This document shows positions 1-7,363 of a DNA stretch of 25,769 nt, piece after piece (the stretch's first letter is position 1; each line of letters begins with the position of its first letter). The position numbers and the translations under genes are program-made. The stretch covers positions 1-25,769 of the forward strand of contig NZ_FQZX01000007.1 in NCBI RefSeq assembly GCF_900142175.1, read 5' to 3'. Source of the DNA: Maribacter aquivivus. Its GTDB lineage: Bacteria; Bacteroidota; Bacteroidia; Flavobacteriales; Flavobacteriaceae. Below the pieces are notes generated by a model, which saw nothing but the letters and a program-made list of their open reading frames with translations, did not search any database and was not told where the DNA came from.

Positions 1-819
1 GGAGAGATCTACAATGTAGGACGCCCTTTGAACGGCGAGGAAGACGACTTCTCGTACATTATCAACGAAGAGACGAAGAAAGGCTTTTTCGCATCGAACC
101 GAAAAGGCGGACAGGGCAACGACGATATCTACAGTTTTGTGGAAATGACGCCGTTGGACTTCACCTGTCATACAAATATCACGGGAATCGTAAAGGACCA
201 AAAGACCAATGTACTGTTAACGGATGCATCGGTAACGGTATACGACAAGGATAACAAAGTGGTATCGAGTTCAAGCACGGACGAGAACGGAGCGTTCGAG
301 ATGGAAGGCAACTGCGCGGAAGGAAGTTATAAGGTGGTGGCTAGCAAAGCGGACTATGAGGAAGGCAACAAGACCTTCATGACCGTCAAGGCAGAAGATG
401 CCATGGGTATAGAGATCGTACTGGCACAAGTGGACCCATCTGCACCGATAGGTACCGACCTTGCGAAATACCTGAACATAGAACCGATCTACTTCGATTT
501 TGACAAGTATTTCATCAGAGAAGATGCAAGGGTCAGTATCAACAAGGTATTGGCATATTTGAACGAATACCCAAGAGTAAACGTACAGGTACGTTCGCAT
601 ACGGATTCAAGGGCTAACGATGCGTACAACATGAAATTATCCGCCAACAGGGCAAAGGCAACAGCCGATTACCTAATAGCGGCAGGTATCCCGAGCAACA
701 GGATCTCGTATGAAGGCTATGGCGAGACGGAGCTTACCAATGGCTGTAGCAATGGTGTACCTTGTAACAAAGAGAACCATCAACTCAACAGAAGGTCAGA
801 GTTTATTGTGGTAGAATAG
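1..819 (+). CDS. OmpA-family envelope protein, C-terminal part (5' end outside the window)
   Basis: The frame is open from base 1, so the gene starts upstream; a TTG at 28 is only an internal Leu codon. In order the visible 272 residues hold the end of a PD40/WD40-like propeller (motif ASNRKGGQGNDDIY), a carboxypeptidase-regulatory-like beta-sandwich (about 190-400 nt) and an OmpA peptidoglycan-binding domain (about 475-816 nt) with YFDFDKY, the HTDSRA and LSANRAKA motifs and the closing LNRRSEF. The Asp and Arg residues of these motifs are those that bind diaminopimelate in the family. In flavobacteria this architecture is typical of PorE-like or PorP/SprF-associated proteins that anchor outer-membrane machinery to the cell wall; the specific role here is inference because the N-terminus is missing. 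Codons are clearly richer in G and C (many AAC, TAC, GAC, ACG, TCG) than those of the next gene. A strong terminator follows. Confidence 0.88.
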   Translation, partial: GEIYNVGRPLNGEEDDFSYIINEETKKGFFASNRKGGQGNDDIYSFVEMTPLDFTCHTNITGIVKDQKTNVLLTDASVTVYDKDNKVVSSSSTDENGAFEMEGNCAEGSYKVVASKADYEEGNKTFMTVKAEDAMGIEIVLAQVDPSAPIGTDLAKYLNIEPIYFDFDKYFIREDARVSINKVLAYLNEYPRVNVQVRSHTDSRANDAYNMKLSANRAKATADYLIAAGIPSNRISYEGYGETELTNGCSNGVPCNKENHQLNRRSEFIVVE

Positions 820-842
820 AATCAAACTTTTTAAGTAAATAT

Positions 843-877
843 AAAAGGGAAGGAGCATAGCTCCTTCCCTTTTTTTT
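843..877 (+). terminator. Rho-independent terminator of the OmpA-family gene
   Basis: A perfect 14-bp stem (843-856 with 860-873) closes on the three-base loop ATA. The 3' arm runs straight into an uninterrupted T tract that reaches 877. Confidence 0.9.
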
Positions 878-957
878 GTTGATTAAGATTTTAGCTAATT
901 TGAAAATTTTCATGCATTTAAATGATTTAGTACATGTATTACGCTAGGGGATTATCA

Positions 958-965
958 TAATTTTG
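958..965 (+). promoter_or_regulatory. Possible -7 element of the GH3 gene (TAATTTTG)
   Basis: TAATTTTG matches the Bacteroidota -7 consensus TANNTTTG. No clear TTG -33 box lies 17-20 bases upstream, so support is partial. It would give a leader of about 60 bases before the ATG at 1032. Confidence 0.4.
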
Positions 966-1031
966 CAGTAAATTCGAATCTTCCAAGGTTATATTTCATT
1001 GACCATTAAACTCTTTATTATAATAGAAAGC

Positions 1032-3305
1032 ATGAAAAAATATATATTAATTACCTTCTGTTTATTTGTATTTGGCCATAGTAACTATGCACAAACAAAA
1101 TTAGATGTGGTAGTAGAAAAGAAGATAGACTCCTTAATGGAGCTAATGACTCTTGAGGAAAAAGTAGGTCAAATGAACCAGTATAATGGTTTTTGGAATG
1201 TTACAGGTCCTATACCAGAAGAAGGTGATGCCTCTAATAAATTTGAGCATCTTAAAAATGGTTGGGTAGGCTCTATGTTAAATGTTACGGGTGTAGAAGA
1301 AGTTCGTAAGGTACAGAAGATTGTTGTTGAAGAATCTAGATTAGGTATCCCTTTAATTATTGGTTATGATGTAATTCATGGATATAGAACACAGAGCCCA
1401 ATACCACTGGCAGAATCTGCTAGTTGGGATATGTATGCTATAAAAGCATCTGCGGCTATGGCTGCCGATGAAGCATCTGCAGCAGGAATTAACTGGACAT
1501 TTGCCCCAATGGTAGATATATCTAGAGATGCCCGTTGGGGCAGGGTTATGGAAGGTGCAGGCGAAGATCCATATTTAGGTAGTCAAATTGCAAAAGCAAG
1601 AATTACAGGGTTTCAAGGCGAAGACCTTTCTGCACCAAATACTATAGCGGCAACAGCTAAACATTTTGCCGGTTATGGTTTTTCAGAAGCAGGTAGAGAT
1701 TACAATACGGTAGATGTGGGTACATCAACATTGTACAATACCATTTTTCCGCCGTTTATGGCAGCGATAGAGGCTGATGTAAAAACATTCATGAATTCAT
1801 TTAATGTACTTAATGGTATACCAGCTACCGGTAACTCCTTTTTACAAAGAGAGGTTTTAAAAGGAGAATGGGATTACCAAGGGTTTGTGGTTTCTGACTG
1901 GGGTTCAATGGCTGAAATGGTTGCTCATGGGTATTCTAAAGATGGAAAAGCTGCTGCTGAAAGTGCAGCAAATGCAGGTAGCGATATGGATATGGAATCT
2001 TATTTGTATGTAAAGCATTTAAAAATTTTGGTAGATGAAGGTAAAGTTTCCGTTGATAAAATTGATGATGCCGTAAGACGAATTTTAAGGGTAAAATATG
2101 AATTAGGTCTTTTTGATAACCCTTACAAATATTGTAACGAAGAGCGAGAAAAAGAAGTAATAGGAAGCGTCAAAAATAAAGCGATAGCATTAGATATGGC
2201 TGAAAAGTCTATAGTGCTTCTAAAAAACGAGAACCAATTATTGCCTTTAAAAAAGAAGGGAATGAACATAGCGGTTATTGGTCCGTTGGCGGCAGATAAA
2301 AACAGTCCATTAGGTGGTTGGAGACTTGCCGCGGAAGATAATTCTGCAGTATCTGTAATGGAAGGCTTAAAGAAATACAAAGGAAATAAACTGCACCACG
2401 AAAAAGGAGTAGAGTTGGTAAAAGGTAAGGAAGCTTTTGTCTTTGAAATTGATATAAACACTACAGATAGAACTGGTATTGCAGAAGCGGTAGAAGTAGC
2501 TAAAAATAAAGACGTAGTTGTCATGGTATTAGGAGAGCATGGTTTTCAGTCTGGAGAGGGTAGAAGTAGGGCTAGTTTAGATTTACCTGGTTTACAACAA
2601 GAATTATTAGAAGCTGTATATGCGGTAAATAAGAACATAGTTTTGGTTTTAATGAATGGAAGACCGTTGACTATTAATTGGGCAGATGAAAATATACCTG
2701 CAATAGTAGAAGCTTGGCAATTGGGTTCAACTAGTGGCGATGCTATTGCCAAAGTACTTTATGGCGATTATAACCCAAGTGGTAAATTGCCTATGACTTT
2801 TCCACGAAACGTGGGTCAGGTACCTTTGTATTATAATTATTTAAGTACAGGAAGACCAACGTATCCTGGTGATGATCTTGTTTTCTGGACGCACTATACA
2901 GATGAAGTAAACACACCTTTATATGAGTTTGGTTATGGGTTAAGTTATACTGAATTTACCTATGACAACTTAAAATTAAATACAAATTCCTTAAACAAAA
3001 CTGGAGAGTTGAAAGTCAGTTTCGATTTGTCTAATACCGGTAAATATGAAGGTAAAGAAGTGGTTCAATTATACATTCAAGATTTGTTTGCCAGTATCAC
3101 TAGACCTGTAAAAGAATTAAAAGATTTTAGAATGATTTCTTTAAAGCCTGGTGAGACTAAAAATGTGAGCTTTGTTATCACTCCTATGACTTTAGAATTC
3201 TATTCTGCAAATAATATATGGGAATCTGAAACGGGCGACTTTAAGGTCTTTATCGGTGGAAGCTCTAATACTCAGTTAGCTTCTGATTTTACATTGAAAG
3301 ACTAA
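1032..3305 (+). CDS. bglX: Secreted glycoside hydrolase family 3 beta-glucosidase (BglX-like)
   Basis: 757 residues, close to E. coli BglX (765). I chose the ATG at 1032 because it begins a standard signal peptide (MKKYILITFCLFVFG, then a hydrophobic stretch ending near YAQ); the TTG at 999 only adds a polar extension. The GH3 N-terminal TIM-barrel domain covers about residues 30-360, with the substrate-site motif KHFAGYG and the nucleophile Asp289 in GFVVSDWGS. The GH3 C-terminal alpha/beta domain (about 395-620) and a fibronectin III-like domain (about 670-750) follow. The enzyme should release terminal glucose (or xylose) from beta-linked oligosaccharides in the periplasm or at the surface. 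No SusC/SusD pair or other carbohydrate enzyme is adjacent, so it looks like a stand-alone enzyme and not part of a polysaccharide-utilization locus. The substrate is not readable from sequence. Confidence 0.93.
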   Translation: MKKYILITFCLFVFGHSNYAQTKLDVVVEKKIDSLMELMTLEEKVGQMNQYNGFWNVTGPIPEEGDASNKFEHLKNGWVGSMLNVTGVEEVRKVQKIVVEESRLGIPLIIGYDVIHGYRTQSPIPLAESASWDMYAIKASAAMAADEASAAGINWTFAPMVDISRDARWGRVMEGAGEDPYLGSQIAKARITGFQGEDLSAPNTIAATAKHFAGYGFSEAGRDYNTVDVGTSTLYNTIFPPFMAAIEADVKTFMNSFNVLNGIPATGNSFLQREVLKGEWDYQGFVVSDWGSMAEMVAHGYSKDGKAAAESAANAGSDMDMESYLYVKHLKILVDEGKVSVDKIDDAVRRILRVKYELGLFDNPYKYCNEEREKEVIGSVKNKAIALDMAEKSIVLLKNENQLLPLKKKGMNIAVIGPLAADKNSPLGGWRLAAEDNSAVSVMEGLKKYKGNKLHHEKGVELVKGKEAFVFEIDINTTDRTGIAEAVEVAKNKDVVVMVLGEHGFQSGEGRSRASLDLPGLQQELLEAVYAVNKNIVLVLMNGRPLTINWADENIPAIVEAWQLGSTSGDAIAKVLYGDYNPSGKLPMTFPRNVGQVPLYYNYLSTGRPTYPGDDLVFWTHYTDEVNTPLYEFGYGLSYTEFTYDNLKLNTNSLNKTGELKVSFDLSNTGKYEGKEVVQLYIQDLFASITRPVKELKDFRMISLKPGETKNVSFVITPMTLEFYSANNIWESETGDFKVFIGGSSNTQLASDFTLKD

Positions 3306-3310
3306 AAAGA

Positions 3311-3349
3311 ATAGCTTCTAATTTTCAGTTTCTGAAAATTAGAAGCTAT
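3311..3349. terminator. Hairpin after the GH3 gene, probable terminator
   Basis: A perfect 18-bp stem (3311-3328 with 3332-3349) closes on TTT, six bases after the GH3 stop. The plus-strand 3' side lacks a T tract. Read on the minus strand, the 3' side continues TCTTTTT, so the hairpin may serve mainly as a minus-strand terminator, for instance for the decayed mini-ORF at 3387-3503, or in both directions. Confidence 0.65.
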
Positions 3350-3386
3350 CATTAGTTTATTGATCTTACCAATCTTATATAATAAT

Positions 3387-3503
3387 TTATTCTTTGGTCA
3401 TCACATTGCGGACCATGACGTGTGGGCAATCTATAGTTTTACCGTTTTTTGAATTGCTACGCTACGTGACCTTCCCGTTTATATCCAACTGTAAACCTTT
3501 CAT
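3387..3503 (-). pseudogene. Possible decayed small ORF (39 codons, one internal stop)
   Basis: Reading the minus strand from an ATG at 3503 gives MKGLQLDINGKVT, a TAG stop, then RSNSKNGKTIDCPHVMVRNV, MTKE and TAA at 3387. The stretch is less AT-rich than the DNA on either side, and the 18-bp hairpin with a minus-strand T-rich tail lies just beyond the stop. The residues either side of the TAG read like one small protein, so I infer a short gene broken by one nonsense change. I do not recognise the family. A purely fortuitous reading frame cannot be excluded for so short a stretch. Confidence 0.35.
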
Positions 3504-3708
3504 GTTGTTATATCAATTAGAATTATTTGTGCTTGACCAATAAAGAAGGATAGTTTTTTTTAAAATATTTTAAAACTTTCTATAATCAACTTAGTAGATT
3601 CGTATATTAAATTTTAGATAGTAATGTTTTAGTATAGATTCAGAAGAAGAATAGTTTGAGTTTAGTTAGGAAAGTACTTTTTTATAAACTATAAAAATTA
3701 CTACAAAC
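3504..3708. other. AT-rich intergenic stretch with no recognisable gene
   Basis: This is the rest of the gap between the mini-ORF and the tRNA-Lys terminator. I see only AT-rich DNA with homopolymer runs (for example a T run near 3555) and no convincing ORF, promoter or RNA gene on either strand. Confidence 0.5.
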
Positions 3709-3742
3709 AAAAAAACCTCCAAATAATAAATATTTGAAGGTT
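3709..3742 (-). terminator. Terminator of the downstream tRNA-Lys copy
   Basis: On the minus strand a 12-bp stem with one G-T wobble (3731-3742 with 3714-3725) and a five-base loop is followed by TTTTT. It lies only seven bases after the tRNA 3' end at 3749. Confidence 0.8.
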
Positions 3743-3748
3743 TAAAAG

Positions 3749-3821
3749 TGACCGGGCTGGGGCTCGAACCCAGGACCCTCTCCTTAAAAGGGAGATGCTC
3801 TACCAACTGAGCTACCAGGTC
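3749..3821 (-). tRNA. tRNA-Lys (anticodon UUU), second in transcription order
   Basis: A 73-base cloverleaf folds on the minus strand: acceptor GACCTGG/CCCGGTC, D stem GCTC/GAGC, anticodon stem TCTCC/GGAGA around loop CTTTTAA (anticodon TTT), T stem CTGGG/CCCAG with loop TTCGAGC, and discriminator A. CCA is not encoded. The acceptor stem has one mismatch, U5 against C68. The sequence is identical to the copy at 3920-3992. It has its own terminator. No strong promoter is visible in the short gap upstream, so it may depend on readthrough from the first copy or on a weak promoter. Confidence 0.95.
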
Positions 3822-3877
3822 AAAAAATCATAAGAACGTTAGCGTTAATTACTTATAAAATAAGTTTGAACGCTTAA

Positions 3878-3907
3878 ATAAAAAAGCCTCTTTTTGGTGA
3901 AGAGGCT
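3878..3907 (-). terminator. Terminator of the first tRNA-Lys copy
   Basis: On the minus strand an 8-bp stem AGCCTCTT/AAGAGGCT (3900-3907 with 3885-3892) and a seven-base loop is followed by a T tract. It separates the two tRNA genes. Confidence 0.8.
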
Positions 3908-3919
3908 ACTATTTATTGG

Positions 3920-3992
3920 TGACCGGGCTGGGGCTCGAACCCAGGACCCTCTCCTTAAAAGGGAGATGCTCTACCAACTGAGCTACCAGGTC
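3920..3992 (-). tRNA. tRNA-Lys (anticodon UUU), first in transcription order
   Basis: Base-for-base identical over all 73 positions to the copy at 3749-3821, including the U5-C68 acceptor mismatch, anticodon TTT in loop CTTTTAA and the absence of an encoded CCA. Flanks differ, so the duplication covers little more than the tRNA itself. A well-formed promoter lies about 40 bases upstream at 4031-4061, and a terminator follows at 3878-3907. Confidence 0.95.
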
Positions 3993-4030
3993 AAAAGCAA
4001 ATTCGGAAAATAATTCCCTCAATGCGGGTG

Positions 4031-4061
4031 CAAATATAAGTCGATTACTTTATTTTACAAA
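4031..4061 (-). promoter_or_regulatory. Promoter of the tRNA-Lys genes
   Basis: On the minus strand TTTG (4058-4061), a 19-base spacer and TATATTTG (4031-4038) match the Bacteroidota -33/-7 consensus exactly. It is divergent from the aroK promoter. Confidence 0.8.
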
Positions 4062-4087
4062 CCCTTTTCAATATAAATTTATTTTTT

Positions 4088-4118
4088 TTTGAAAAGCGTA
4101 TTAATTAGTCCAATTTTG
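4088..4118 (+). promoter_or_regulatory. Probable aroK promoter
   Basis: TTTG (4088-4091), a 19-base spacer and CAATTTTG (4111-4118) match the consensus with one mismatch in the -7 box. The box ends only five bases before the aroK ATG, implying an mRNA with almost no leader. Confidence 0.55.
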
Positions 4119-4123
4119 TACAA

Positions 4124-4648
4124 ATGAAAAACTTGAAAATAGTATTGTTAGGGTATATGGGTAGTGGCAAATCTACTGTTGGTAGAATTATAGCTAACCA
4201 TTTGAATATTAAATTTTTAGATTTAGATGACTATATTGAAGAAGGTGAAGCAATGTCTATTGCTTCCATTTTTGAGACCAAAGGAGAAATCTATTTTAGA
4301 AAAAAAGAAATAGAATATTTAAATAAAATTTTTTCAAGTGAAGACAGTTTTGTGCTTTCTTTAGGTGGTGGTACTCCTTGTTTTGGTACTAATATGACCT
4401 TTGTAAATGAAAAAACTGCCAATTCTTTCTATTTAAATGTGGGTATAAATGAACTTTTTGATCGCCTGATAAAAGAAAAAAGTCATCGCCCCATGATTTC
4501 TCATTTACAAGATGAAGAACTGACTGAATTTATTGGGAAGCATTTATTCGAGAGAAGCTACTTTTATAATCAAGCACATCAAAAGGTAAAAAGTAATAAT
4601 AATACTCCTACAGAGATTGCTGAAATGATTGTAAACAAACTAGTCTAA
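4124..4648 (+). CDS. aroK: Shikimate kinase
   Basis: 174 residues, the usual length. It phosphorylates shikimate at the 3-hydroxyl with ATP in the cytoplasm, the fifth step of the chorismate pathway to aromatic amino acids. Seen in the sequence: Walker A GYMGSGKST at residues 10-18, the shikimate-binding Asp in LDLDDYIE, the Arg in YFRKKE, the glycine-rich GGGTP motif near residue 80, and the lid Arg in SHRPM. The ATG at 4124 is the only sensible start, because the phosphate-binding strand begins at once. The gene is monocistronic, divergent from tRNA-Lys, and its last 9 bases overlap the end of the convergent phosphoribosyltransferase gene. Confidence 0.96.
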   Translation: MKNLKIVLLGYMGSGKSTVGRIIANHLNIKFLDLDDYIEEGEAMSIASIFETKGEIYFRKKEIEYLNKIFSSEDSFVLSLGGGTPCFGTNMTFVNEKTANSFYLNVGINELFDRLIKEKSHRPMISHLQDEELTEFIGKHLFERSYFYNQAHQKVKSNNNTPTEIAEMIVNKLV

Positions 4649-5137
4649 ATAGACTCTATCGTTTTTGGTTTCAAAATGAACGTTTACATGCTCTTGTAAA
4701 GAGGTAGATAATGAAATACCTTTATAGTCTGCTTTAACCGGATACTTTTTATGGTTTCTATTCACCAAAACGGCAGTTTTAAGTTGCTTTAATGGAGTTT
4801 TTAGAAAATGGTGCACACCATATATTAAGGTAGTACCAGAATTTAAAACATCATCTACGATAACGACCGATTTATTAACGAAGTCAGCATCTGGCAATGA
4901 CGTGGTTACACCGCTAGATAACGGGTCTGTTTTATCCATAGATAATTTACACAGTACAATTTTTGCCTCGGTAATCTTTTTAAGCTTAGCGACAATTTTC
5001 TTTGCAAATGCTAGTCCGCCACCGTCTATACCTGCAATAATGATTTCTTCTTCAGAAACATTTGCCTCATAGATTTGGTATGCTATACGTTCTATTTTAT
5101 GTTGAATCTGTAAATGTGAAAGTATGGTATGTTGCAT
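4640..5137 (-). CDS. Type I phosphoribosyltransferase family protein (PyrR-like)
   Basis: 165 residues with the PRPP-binding loop VVIVDDVLNSGTT at residues 91-103, where Asp95 and Asp96 and the GTT turn contact ribose and pyrophosphate. An upstream strand ends in AGIDGGG, the usual pyrophosphate loop position. These are hallmarks of cytoplasmic type I phosphoribosyltransferases. The length and loop resemble PyrR or uracil/hypoxanthine transferases, but the hood that sets base specificity cannot be read, so the substrate is open. The gene lies 48 bases after the S4 gene on the same strand and is probably cotranscribed with it. Its stop codon overlaps the end of aroK, tail to tail. Confidence 0.85.
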   Translation of the reverse strand: MQHTILSHLQIQHKIERIAYQIYEANVSEEEIIIAGIDGGGLAFAKKIVAKLKKITEAKIVLCKLSMDKTDPLSSGVTTSLPDADFVNKSVVIVDDVLNSGTTLIYGVHHFLKTPLKQLKTAVLVNRNHKKYPVKADYKGISLSTSLQEHVNVHFETKNDRVYLD

Positions 5138-5185
5138 ATGCTGTTCTTAAAACAATAAAGATAGGTATGTTTTTAAAAGTTTTAG

Positions 5186-5614
5186 TTAATCTTCAACTTC
5201 TTTACTTTTACTATCTGATTCTATAGTGCTTGTTTCATCAGTATTTGTATCGCCATCTAAATACTCATCAATATCTCTTCTATCTTTTTTGGTAGGTCGG
5301 CCAATACCTTTTTTACGATAATAATCTTTAGAGTATTGCAAGAGTTCGTTATGTTCAAATGCTTCTTTAGGTGTAGTGTCTTTTCTATAAATGTCTACTA
5401 GTTTGGCGCCAACACGACTTGGTGGTATGTCAAGAACCGTAAATTTATAATCTATCTGATTTTTGCGCACCACAACTTCATCCATCGGAAAAACCTCTTT
5501 TCCTGGTTTAGCAGTAATACCGTTAATTTTTGCATACCCTTTTTTACATGCTGTCGATGCAATGTTTCGGGTTTTAAAATATCGTGTGCTCCACAAGAAT
5601 TTATCTATGCGCAT
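5186..5614 (-). CDS. S4-domain RNA-binding protein (Hsp15-like)
   Basis: 142 residues from the ATG at 5614. The S4 fold begins at once with MRIDKFLWSTRYFKTRN and continues with ACKKGYAKING and the PGKEVFPMDEV turn, the RNA-binding signature shared with ribosomal protein S4, pseudouridine synthases and Hsp15. I chose this start over an extension to 5680 because the domain starts exactly here and the extension would cover the 5' end region of the divergent FKBP gene. E. coli Hsp15 recognises 50S subunits carrying stranded peptidyl-tRNA; that role is inferred by family. The tail (about 110-142) is acidic and low-complexity. A TATTTTTG box (minus strand, 5646-5653) may be its -7 element. It probably forms a two-gene unit with the phosphoribosyltransferase. 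Confidence 0.87.
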   Translation of the reverse strand: MRIDKFLWSTRYFKTRNIASTACKKGYAKINGITAKPGKEVFPMDEVVVRKNQIDYKFTVLDIPPSRVGAKLVDIYRKDTTPKEAFEHNELLQYSKDYYRKKGIGRPTKKDRRDIDEYLDGDTNTDETSTIESDSKSKEVED

Positions 5615-5692
5615 TACGGGTTGTATTTCTTTGTTAACTTCCAAACAAAAATAAGGGAAAATTGTATCTTGCGCGTTCAAAATAAATTATTG

Positions 5693-6655
5693 ATGAAATT
5701 GAAAAATGCCTATTTGCTAATAGCAGGTTTACTAATAATAAGTTCTTGTAAGAATGACGATGATGCTATTGGTGAAGTTGTACCACCAAGATTATTAAGC
5801 GAAGTAACCGTAGAGGATGACGCAGAAATCATAGAATTTTTAAAAACACATTTCTATAATAAAGAAGAGTTTGATACACCACCAGAAGGTTTTGATTATA
5901 AAATTGTATTCGATACTATTGCCGGTGATAACAGTGATAAGCAATCGCTATTTGATAGTCCAAATTTAATTACTCAAACTATTACCGTTGATTCTGAAGA
6001 TTTGGGGAGGGCAGATGATGACGAGACAATTGATCAAACTTTATATACTTTGGTAGTAAGGCAGGGTGTTGTAGATGGTACACCTACAATTGGTGATTTT
6101 TCTATTCTTAGATATGAAGGATTGTTATTGGATGGAACTCTTTTTGATGCTTCCGTAAATCAGCCGATACGTTTTAACCTTTCTTCTGTGGTAAGAGGAT
6201 TTGGTAATGGAATGAAAAATTTTCAAACTGGTACAGGACCTATCGAAAATGGTGATGGAACTATTAGTTATGAGGATTATGGTATTGGAGCTATTTTTAT
6301 TCCAGCAGCTTTAGCATATTTTGATTCATCACCTAATACTGATGTACCTACATATTCTCCATTAATTTTTAAGGTAGATGCTTTTGCATATGAGCCAGAT
6401 TCTGATTTGGACGGTGATTTAATCCCTTCAATTTTAGAAGATTTAAATGGTAACGGCTATCTGAATGATGATAATACTAATGAAGAGGCAGAAGCTGATA
6501 TTAGAACCTATGTTGCAAATTATTTAGATCCTGATGATGACGGTGATGGTATTTTAACAATTGACGAAATTGAACTAGATGCCGATGGCAACTTTGTTGG
6601 CTTCTTAGATACAGATGGTGACGGTACGCCTGATCATCTTGATAATGACTTATAG
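5693..6655 (+). CDS. FKBP-type peptidyl-prolyl isomerase lipoprotein with acidic Ca-binding-like tail
   Basis: 320 residues from the ATG at 5693, chosen because it opens a lipoprotein signal (MKLKNAYLLIAGLLIISSC, lipid-anchored Cys19); the upstream extension to 5621 has no signal character. KNDDD directly follows the Cys, like the acidic export signals that send flavobacterial lipoproteins to the cell surface. The FKBP domain lies at about 145-250: YEGLLLDGTLFDAS, VVRGFGNGMKNFQTG and IFIPAALAYF match the active-site strands, with Phe in place of the usual Trp and an insert before the last strands. The C-terminal 75 residues hold three Asp-rich loops (DSDLDGD, DPDDDGDG, DTDGDG) like thrombospondin type 3 calcium repeats. 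Likely role: envelope protein folding; the client is unknown. A terminator follows. Confidence 0.88.
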   Translation: MKLKNAYLLIAGLLIISSCKNDDDAIGEVVPPRLLSEVTVEDDAEIIEFLKTHFYNKEEFDTPPEGFDYKIVFDTIAGDNSDKQSLFDSPNLITQTITVDSEDLGRADDDETIDQTLYTLVVRQGVVDGTPTIGDFSILRYEGLLLDGTLFDASVNQPIRFNLSSVVRGFGNGMKNFQTGTGPIENGDGTISYEDYGIGAIFIPAALAYFDSSPNTDVPTYSPLIFKVDAFAYEPDSDLDGDLIPSILEDLNGNGYLNDDNTNEEAEADIRTYVANYLDPDDDGDGILTIDEIELDADGNFVGFLDTDGDGTPDHLDNDL

Positions 6656-6673
6656 TATTTCACTTTAAAGCAT

Positions 6674-6709
6674 AAAAAAACCTCTTAAGAATTCTTAAGA
6701 GGTTTTTTG
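6674..6709. terminator. Bidirectional terminator between FKBP and beta-barrel genes
   Basis: A perfect palindrome (6675-6691 with 6692-6708) with GC pairs in the middle ends in T runs on both strands, and it lies between two convergent genes. Confidence 0.88.
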
Positions 6710-6725
6710 TTTCTTGCTGTTTTGT

Positions 6726-7316
6726 TTATAGTGCCAAAGACAAACTTAATATCAATTGATCTGGTCTAGTATCGATTCTACTAGGACCTAGAGTTGTAAC
6801 GTTGGTGTTAATAAAGGATATTTCATTTTCACTAAATCCTCTTTCGTAACGTAGGTCTATCCCTAATTTACCAAGATTTACTCCGGCTCCAATATTCATC
6901 CCTACTGAAAAATCATTTTCTACGTCATCAATAGTAATACCATCAAACTCAGTATCTAAAATATATTGAAAACTAGGACCGGCAAAAACATGTAAAGGAC
7001 CAACTAGGTTAATACCTAAAAGTACAGGCACATCTAATTTGCTCATGTCAAAATCGGCTCCGTCATAATCAGACTTTGTTTTGGTGTATACCAGTTCTGG
7101 TCTTACATATACTTTAGAAGCTCCAAATTTTCCGAAAACACCTACATGATACCCTACGTTTCTATCCGGATTTTTTGCAGCATCACCGGCAGATTCAAAA
7201 TAATCTCCGTTTGCGTTGTAGTTTAATCCCCCTTTAACTCCAAATCCCGAATCACTCTGTGCTATTCCATAAAACCCAGAGAGCGCCATAAAGGCAACTA
7301 AAATTGTTTTTTTCAT
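6726..7316 (-). CDS. Small outer-membrane beta-barrel protein (PorT/OMP_b-brl family)
   Basis: 196 residues. The N-terminus is a signal peptide (MKKTILVAFMALSGFYGIAQ). The mature part starts with GFGVKGGLNYNA and alternates polar and hydrophobic residues in strands separated by Gly/Asn/Asp turns (VYVRPELVYT, VPVLLGINLVGPLHVFAGPS, FSVGMNIGAGVNLGKLGIDL, ending LILSLSLAL). This pattern fits an eight-stranded barrel of the porin-like outer-membrane family common in Bacteroidota. I chose the ATG at 7316; an ATG at 7322 would add only Met-Ile, and the longer extension to 7361 lacks signal character. No ligand or function can be read. An inverted repeat lies in the upstream region at 7338-7363. Confidence 0.85.
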   Translation of the reverse strand: MKKTILVAFMALSGFYGIAQSDSGFGVKGGLNYNANGDYFESAGDAAKNPDRNVGYHVGVFGKFGASKVYVRPELVYTKTKSDYDGADFDMSKLDVPVLLGINLVGPLHVFAGPSFQYILDTEFDGITIDDVENDFSVGMNIGAGVNLGKLGIDLRYERGFSENEISFINTNVTTLGPSRIDTRPDQLILSLSLAL

Positions 7317-7337
7317 AATCATTGTTGTTTTGAGTGA

Positions 7338-7363
7338 AATTGGTATCAAATACAATACCAATT
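7338..7363. repeat. 9-bp inverted repeat upstream of the beta-barrel gene
   Basis: AATTGGTAT (7338-7346) and its exact complement ATACCAATT (7355-7363) flank an eight-base loop, 21 bases upstream of the ATG at 7316. It could be an operator or an mRNA leader hairpin; the sequence alone does not decide. Confidence 0.5.

Noticed and set aside
271..600. 109-codon minus-strand frame opposite the OmpA-family gene
   Set aside because: It is antisense to a clear domain-bearing gene and has no recognisable motif.
999..1031. TTG start giving an 11-residue extension of the GH3 protein
   Set aside because: The signal peptide starts at the ATG at 1032, and the extension would bury it.
3700..3992. Repeats suggesting a CRISPR array or insertion element
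   Set aside because: The repeated unit is a tRNA gene present twice; there are no spacers, transposase or terminal repeats.
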